This document shows positions 6,690 through 10,321 of a DNA stretch of 10,321 bases, in pieces. Position numbers and translations under genes: made by a program. The notes beneath the pieces were generated by a model. It saw only the letters and a list, made by a program, of their open reading frames with translations, did no database searches and had not been told where the DNA came from. The DNA is from Gammaproteobacteria bacterium (GTDB lineage Bacteria; Pseudomonadota; Gammaproteobacteria; Steroidobacterales; Steroidobacteraceae), in the NCBI GenBank assembly GCA_030830595.1, contig JAURMS010000089.1:1-10321 (forward strand), written 5' to 3'. Numbering within the stretch: the stretch's first letter is position 1; the number at the start of each line of letters is the position of its first letter.

Positions 6690-6698
6690 CCCCCCCCC
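6690..6698. repeat. C9 homopolymer just before the asnB-like start codon
   Basis: Nine C residues run from 6690 to 6698 and are followed by TCCC and the ATG at 6703. They occupy the place where a Shine-Dalgarno sequence would be. Homopolymers of this length can slip during replication and are also prone to sequencing error. Confidence 0.9.
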
Positions 6699-6702
6699 TC
6701 CC

Positions 6703-8532
6703 ATGTGCGGCATTAACGGCCTCTACGCCTTCGATCCCGCTGCCGGGCCCCCGGACCGTGCTGAACTGCTGGCCACCCGCGACCGCATGCAGAAGCGGGG
6801 TCCCGACGGGGTCGGTGAGTGGTGGAGTGCGGATCGGCGCATGGCGCTCGGGCATCGGCGCCTGTCCATCATCGACCTGTCGGAGCGCGCCTCCCAGCCC
6901 ATGAGTTCGGCCGATGGCGCGCTGGTCGTGGCCTTCAACGGAGAGATCTATAACCACGAGGCCCTGAGGAAGGAGCTCGAGCGCGAGGGTTGCCAGTTCC
7001 AGACCCGCTCGGACACCGAGGTACTCCTGCACCTCTACGCGAAGCAGGGCCGGGAGATGGTCCACAGCCTGCGAGGTATGTTCGCCTTTGCGCTCTGGGA
7101 CGGCAGAACCCGGCAACTGATCCTGGCTCGCGATCCCTATGGCATCAAGCCGCTGTATTACTCGCTCCATCAGGGTACGTTCCGGTTCGCGAGCCAGGTC
7201 AAGGCCTTGCTGGCCGGGGGCGGAGCGCCCGCCGATCCCGACCCGGCAGGCATCGTGGGCTTCCACCTTTGGGGCTGTGTGCCGGAGCCGTATACCCTCT
7301 ATCGCGGCATCCGGACACTGCCGGCAGGCCACACCCTGCTGGTCAATGAGAAGGGCGTCGGATCCCCGCAGGCCTACGCTTCCGTGGCAGAGGTCCTGGC
7401 CCTAGGCTCCCTGGCACCCGCCTCAGCCGAAGATTTGTATCCACGGGTGCGGACCGCGGCCCTCGACAGCGTGCGCGCTCACCTAGTCGCCGACGTGGAG
7501 GTGGGCGTCTTTCTCTCCGCCGGGATCGACTCGGGGGCCGTGCTGGGCCTTATGCGCGATGCCGGCCAGGAGCGGGTCCGCGCCCTGACCCTGGCCTTCG
7601 AGGAATTCCGGAACACGCCGGAGGACGAATCGATCCTCGCCGCCCAGGTGGCCCGGGCCTACGGGGCCGAGCACGTGATTCGGCAGGTGTCGGCCGCTGA
7701 ATTCGAGTCCGACCTGCCACGGATTCTAGAGGCCATGGACCAACCCAGCATCGACGGCGTAAACACCTGGCTGGTCTCCAAGGCCGCGCGAGAGGCAGGG
7801 CTTAAGGTGGCGCTCTCCGGCGTGGGGGGGGATGAATTACTTGCGGGGTATCCCAGCTTTCGGGACATTCCCCGCTGGGTACGCTGGCTTAGGGTGCCCG
7901 CCAGGTGGCCAACCTTGGGTCGAGCAGTCAGGCGCGCCCTGTACCAGTCGCCCCTGGCGGCCAGGCGACCCAAGGTCGCGGGCCTCTTTGAATACGGCGG
8001 CACGTTTCCCGGTGCCTATCTGCTGAGGCGGGCGCTCTTGCTGCCCTTCGAGTTGCCGCAATTGGTCGATCCGCAGGTTCTTGCAGAAGGCCTCGCCGCC
8101 TTGCAGCCCCTTCAGTCGATCGCAGCCTCGCTGCCCGCAACATTCGGTGGTGCAATAAGCCGGGTGGCCGCGCTCGAAAGCACCCTCTACCTCCGCAACC
8201 AGCTGCTGCGCGATGCCGACTGGGCCGGCATGGACCATTCGCTCGAAATCCGCACCCCGCTGGTCGATTTCGAGCTGCTGAAGCAGCTGGCGTCCAGCGT
8301 GCCGAACGCCGGTCGAGGTCAGGGCAAGCACGCGCTGGCGAGTGCGCCCACCCGACCCTTGCCCCAAGAGGTGACCCACCGCCCCAAGACAGGGTTCTGG
8401 GTGCCGACCGGTGCCTGGGCCAAAGGCCCCGTGGGCACACGTCCCGACACCAAGGGTGCCGGATCCCGCGCATGGGCGGCGCAGGTGCTCGAGGCCGTGG
8501 GTGCGGAGCCAACATCCGTGGCTGAGCCATGA
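6703..8532 (+). CDS. asnB: AsnB-type glutamine-hydrolysing asparagine synthase / amidotransferase
   Basis: Two-domain enzyme: an N-terminal class II glutaminase releases ammonia from glutamine and a C-terminal ATP-pyrophosphatase domain activates a carboxylate and amidates it. The start is fixed by the catalytic Cys2 in MCGINGLYAF. Other glutaminase residues are seen in NGEIYNHE (79-86) and SDTE (103-106), followed by LARDPYGIKPLYY. The synthase half has the PPi loop as SAGIDS (272-277; SGGxDS in most homologues), SGVGGDELLAGY (372-383) and LLRDADWAGMDHSLEIRTPLVD. At 609 residues it is close to normal length. In glycan clusters such enzymes are often thought to amidate uronic acids rather than make free asparagine, and the tviB-like uronate former nearby fits that; this is inference. 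It has no Shine-Dalgarno sequence, an upstream operator (6641-6657), and a 4-base ATGA overlap with the next gene. Confidence 0.9.
   Translation: MCGINGLYAFDPAAGPPDRAELLATRDRMQKRGPDGVGEWWSADRRMALGHRRLSIIDLSERASQPMSSADGALVVAFNGEIYNHEALRKELEREGCQFQTRSDTEVLLHLYAKQGREMVHSLRGMFAFALWDGRTRQLILARDPYGIKPLYYSLHQGTFRFASQVKALLAGGGAPADPDPAGIVGFHLWGCVPEPYTLYRGIRTLPAGHTLLVNEKGVGSPQAYASVAEVLALGSLAPASAEDLYPRVRTAALDSVRAHLVADVEVGVFLSAGIDSGAVLGLMRDAGQERVRALTLAFEEFRNTPEDESILAAQVARAYGAEHVIRQVSAAEFESDLPRILEAMDQPSIDGVNTWLVSKAAREAGLKVALSGVGGDELLAGYPSFRDIPRWVRWLRVPARWPTLGRAVRRALYQSPLAARRPKVAGLFEYGGTFPGAYLLRRALLLPFELPQLVDPQVLAEGLAALQPLQSIAASLPATFGGAISRVAALESTLYLRNQLLRDADWAGMDHSLEIRTPLVDFELLKQLASSVPNAGRGQGKHALASAPTRPLPQEVTHRPKTGFWVPTGAWAKGPVGTRPDTKGAGSRAWAAQVLEAVGAEPTSVAEP
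7824..7831 (+). repeat. G8 homopolymer within the asnB-like coding sequence
   Basis: Eight consecutive G residues encode the GVGGD part of the conserved SGVGGDE motif (codons 374-377). A one-base slip here would frameshift the synthase domain. The frame is intact as given. Confidence 0.9.
7912..7976. repeat. 11-bp inverted repeat inside the asnB-like gene
   Basis: ACCTTGGGTCG (7912-7922) and CGACCCAAGGT (7966-7976) are perfect inverted copies separated by 43 bases. A second pair, CGCCAGG (7899-7905) and CCTGGCG (7953-7959), interleaves with it. No T-tract follows, so it does not look like a terminator. It may simply reflect GC-rich codon use. Confidence 0.6.
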
Positions 8533-9608
8533 GGGTGCTGATGCTGGTCACCGACTCATACGGTGTGCGCGGCGGCATTGCCCACTACAACCGGTGTGTG
8601 GCCAGAGCGCTCTCTGAGGTGGCGGAGGTGGAGAGCATCGAGGTCCTGCCCCGGTTGATCACCGACCCGGTGGGCCAGTTGCCGCTCCGGGTAAGCCTGC
8701 GTGCAGAGGCCGCAAATTCAAAAACCCGTTACCTGCGATCCGCGCTGGGCCAGTACGTGAAGCACCACGACCTGGTCTTCTGCGGGCACCTGAACCTGCT
8801 GCCCGTTGCTGCGGTGGTGGCGCTCCTCAAGCGTGCGCGGCTGGTTTTGCAGGTACACGGCATCGAGGCATGGAAAAGGCCGAGTGTGCTCAAGCGCCTG
8901 GCGATGCGGCGGGTCGATGCCATCTGGTCCGTCAGCGGCGTCACCCGGGATCGAATGAACAGTTGGGCGGGTCTGCCCCCGGACAAGTACGCGATCATTC
9001 CCAACACGATCGATTTCTCAAATTACGCGCCCGGCCCAAAACGAGAAGACCTGCTGCAGAAGTACGCCCTGCATGGGAGAAGAGTGCTGCTGACGCTCGC
9101 ACGCCTGAGTGCCGCAGAGCGGTATAAGGGCATCGATGAAATTCTTGAGGTGCTCCCTGCGCTTGCGGAGCAGGAACCGGACCTAAGCTACGTGATTGCA
9201 GGCGAGGGCGACGACCGAGCCCGCCTGGAGGCCAAGGCTAAAGATTTAAAAATTGCTGATCGAGTGGTATTCACCGGCTACGTGCCAGAGTCGGACAAGG
9301 TCGACGTCTTGCGGCTTGCCGATGTCTTCGCCATGCCGGGGAGCGGCGAGGGGTTCGGTATCGTCTATCTCGAGGCCATGGCCTGCGGCATTCCGACCGT
9401 GGGCAGTGCCCTGGATGCCAGTCGCGAAGCCCTGCGAGAGGGTCAGTTGGGCGCGATCCCGGACCCGAAAGACCCAGATGCACTGAGAGCGGCCATCCTG
9501 GCGAGCCTCACGGCCCATAAAACCGTGCCCGAGGGGCTCGAATACTTCAGTTGGCCGAACTTTGCCCGACGTGTTCTGGAGGCCGTGCGCCTAGTCACGA
9601 CCTGGTGA
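8529..9608 (+). CDS. Family 4 (GT-B fold) glycosyltransferase
   Basis: Retaining glycosyltransferase that would add a sugar from a nucleotide donor to the lipid-linked repeat unit. The 359-residue protein is a complete GT-B enzyme: the N-terminal acceptor domain has the glycine loop GVRGGIAHYN (12-21) and QVHGIE (108-113), then the inter-domain region IIPNTID (156-162). The C-terminal donor domain has LARLSAAERYKGIDEIL (190-206), where the Arg and Lys contact the donor phosphates, IAGEGDDR, and GEGFGIVYLEAMACG with the EX7E pair Glu274 and Glu282. The ATG overlaps the stop of the asnB-like gene as ATGA, indicating translational coupling. It ends 131 bases before the regulator gene, in a leader holding three palindromic operators. 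Donor and acceptor sugars are not predictable from these motifs. Confidence 0.9.
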   Translation: MRVLMLVTDSYGVRGGIAHYNRCVARALSEVAEVESIEVLPRLITDPVGQLPLRVSLRAEAANSKTRYLRSALGQYVKHHDLVFCGHLNLLPVAAVVALLKRARLVLQVHGIEAWKRPSVLKRLAMRRVDAIWSVSGVTRDRMNSWAGLPPDKYAIIPNTIDFSNYAPGPKREDLLQKYALHGRRVLLTLARLSAAERYKGIDEILEVLPALAEQEPDLSYVIAGEGDDRARLEAKAKDLKIADRVVFTGYVPESDKVDVLRLADVFAMPGSGEGFGIVYLEAMACGIPTVGSALDASREALREGQLGAIPDPKDPDALRAAILASLTAHKTVPEGLEYFSWPNFARRVLEAVRLVTTW

Positions 9609-9633
9609 CCCGTGGATGCGCCCTGGGCCCTTG

Positions 9634-9650
9634 CGTTCAGGTGCTGAACG
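9634..9650. promoter_or_regulatory. Palindromic operator, site B
   Basis: CGTTCAG-GTG-CTGAACG is a perfect 7-3-7 inverted repeat, the first of three sites in the leader of the MarR-type regulator gene. It starts 26 bases after the stop codon of the glycosyltransferase gene. Its centre is 23 bases from that of site C, about two helical turns, so dimers bound at both would lie on nearly the same face of the DNA. Confidence 0.75.
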
Positions 9651-9656
9651 GGGTAG

Positions 9657-9673
9657 CGTTCATACCCTGAACA
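9657..9673. promoter_or_regulatory. Palindromic operator, site C
   Basis: GTTCA (9658-9662) and TGAAC (9668-9672) form a perfect 5-5-5 inverted repeat; the outermost pair of the 17-base consensus (C...A) does not match. It sits between sites B and D and shares their core exactly. I found no convincing sigma70 promoter around it by eye. Confidence 0.68.
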
Positions 9674-9729
9674 AGTCTAAAAGTGCCCGCGGCAACGCGC
9701 AGGCACTGCGGTAGCGACCCCAAAGGTCG

Positions 9730-9746
9730 CGTTCAACCCTTGAACG
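9730..9746. promoter_or_regulatory. Palindromic operator, site D, over the regulator start codon
   Basis: CGTTCAA-CCC-TTGAACG is a perfect 7-3-7 inverted repeat. The TTG at 9740-9742, the likely start codon of the MarR-type regulator, begins at the last spacer-proximal base of the right arm. Binding here would lie at the very start of the gene, and the same sequence as RNA could form a small hairpin over the start codon. Confidence 0.72.
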
Positions 9747-10060
9747 AAACCCACCTCAAGCTGCTTCGAGCCATCGAAGCGAACCCCTCGGCGAGTCAGC
9801 GTGAGCTCTCGCAGATCCTGGGCGTGAGCCTGGGCAAGGCCAATTATTGCCTCAAGGCCTTGATGGAGAAGGGCTGGGTCAAGGCCGGCAACTTCAAGGC
9901 CAGCCCCAACAAGGGCGCTTACCTGTATCTCCTGACGCCCACCGGGCTCGAGGCCAAGGCCGCACTTACCGTGAATTTTCTGCGCCGCAAAAAAGCAGAG
10001 TACGACCTCCTTAGAACCGAGATTGCCGCGCTCGAGCGCGAAGTGGAGACCCGACCATGA
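9740..10060 (+). CDS. MarR-type winged-helix regulator, EPS-associated subfamily
   Basis: Small cytoplasmic DNA-binding protein. From the TTG at 9740 it has 106 residues: a winged helix-turn-helix (about 3-70) with SQRELSQILGV as helix 2 and SLGKANYCLKALMEKGW (30-46) as recognition helix, a wing around YLYLLTPTG (61-69), and a C-terminal charged helix FLRRKKAEYDLLRTEIAALEREVE (80-103), probably a coiled coil for dimerisation. The pattern matches what I remember of the family named 'MarR family EPS-associated transcriptional regulator', whose members begin at an equivalent of residue 1 here. A longer reading from GTG at 9683 adds 19 basic residues that look like untranslated leader, with no ribosome site. 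AAAGG lies 13 bases before the TTG, longer than usual. Three palindromes in its leader suggest autoregulation. It overlaps the decarboxylase gene as ATGA. Confidence 0.85.
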   Translation: MNETHLKLLRAIEANPSASQRELSQILGVSLGKANYCLKALMEKGWVKAGNFKASPNKGAYLYLLTPTGLEAKAALTVNFLRRKKAEYDLLRTEIAALEREVETRP

Positions 10061-10321
10061 GAACCTATGAGCCCAGGAAGCGGATTTTAGTGACCGGCGG
10101 AGCCGGATTTTTAGGCTCTCACCTGATAGACCGGTTGTTGGAGCGGGGCGATGAGGTGGTCTGTGTAGATAATCTGTTTACCGGCAGTAAGCGCAACCTC
10201 GACCACCTGCACGATAACCCCCGGTTCGAGTTCCTGCGTCACGACGTGACGTTCCCGCTCTATATCGAGGTGGACCAGATTTATAACCTCGCGTGTCCCG
10301 CGAGTCCGATTCATTACCAGC
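10057..10321 (+). CDS. UDP-glucuronate decarboxylase (UDP-xylose synthase), N-terminal part
   Basis: NAD-dependent short-chain dehydrogenase/reductase family enzyme that would convert UDP-glucuronate to UDP-xylose (or a 4-keto-pentose intermediate) in the cytoplasm. Only the first 88 residues are in the window. They contain the nucleotide-binding GGAGFLG (14-20), the acidic Asp38 after strand 2 (CVDNLFTGSKRNL), and FLRHDVTFPLYIEVDQIYN followed by LACPASPIHYQ, a combination characteristic of the UXS branch rather than of dTDP-glucose 4,6-dehydratases. The ATG overlaps the stop of the regulator gene by four bases (ATGA) and has GTGGAG at good spacing, so the two are coupled. UDP-glucuronate must come from a UDP-glucose dehydrogenase encoded elsewhere, unless the tviB-like enzyme supplies it. 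Confidence 0.88.
   Translation, partial: MRTYEPRKRILVTGGAGFLGSHLIDRLLERGDEVVCVDNLFTGSKRNLDHLHDNPRFEFLRHDVTFPLYIEVDQIYNLACPASPIHYQ

Noticed and set aside
9683..9739. Extended N-terminus of the MarR-type regulator from GTG at 9683
   Set aside because: There is no ribosome site before the GTG, the 19 extra residues do not look like protein, and family members appear to start at the later position.

Overview
The window is part of an exopolysaccharide/capsule (or O-antigen-like) biosynthesis cluster from a high-GC proteobacterium. I lean towards Gamma- or Betaproteobacteria, because of an H-NS-type nucleoid protein with a Lys/Ala-rich, AT-hook-bearing linker, a TviB/WbpO-type nucleotide-sugar dehydrogenase and a small 'MarR family EPS-associated' regulator. 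No genus can be named from the sequence. I see no rRNA, tRNA, CRISPR array or insertion sequence.

Layout. 3-143: C-terminal tail of an unrecognised Ala/Gly-rich protein. 168-1550 (+): Wzy/WaaL-type polymerase or ligase. 1552-1977 (-): H-NS-like protein, converging on the polymerase gene with one base between the stop codons; a probable terminator for it lies inside the polymerase gene and a hairpin plus U-tract lies in its leader. 2079-3356 (+): UDP-N-acetylhexosamine 6-dehydrogenase (TviB/WbpO type). 3382-4713 (+): Wzx-like flippase. 4783-5502 (+): class I methyltransferase. 5521-6501 (-): family 2 glycosyltransferase, convergent with the methyltransferase gene and transcribed away from the next operon. 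6703-8532 (+): AsnB-type glutamine amidotransferase/asparagine synthase, overlapping by 4 bases a family 4 glycosyltransferase (8529-9608). 9740-10060 (+): MarR-type EPS regulator, overlapping by 4 bases the start of a UDP-glucuronate decarboxylase gene (10057 to the window edge).

How the genes fit together. The dehydrogenase and the decarboxylase supply uronic acid and UDP-pentose precursors. The two glycosyltransferases assemble a lipid-linked repeat unit, the methyltransferase and the AsnB-like enzyme may decorate it (methylation, uronate amidation), the flippase moves it across the inner membrane and the Wzy-like protein polymerises or ligates it.

The most interesting signal is a repeated 17-bp palindrome, roughly CGTTCAn-nnn-nTGAACG. 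It occurs three times in the 131-bp leader of the MarR-type regulator, with one copy laid over its likely TTG start codon, and once 46 bp upstream of the asnB-like gene. I read this as the operator set of an autoregulated exopolysaccharide regulon. The asnB-like gene also has no Shine-Dalgarno sequence and carries a C9 tract just before its ATG.
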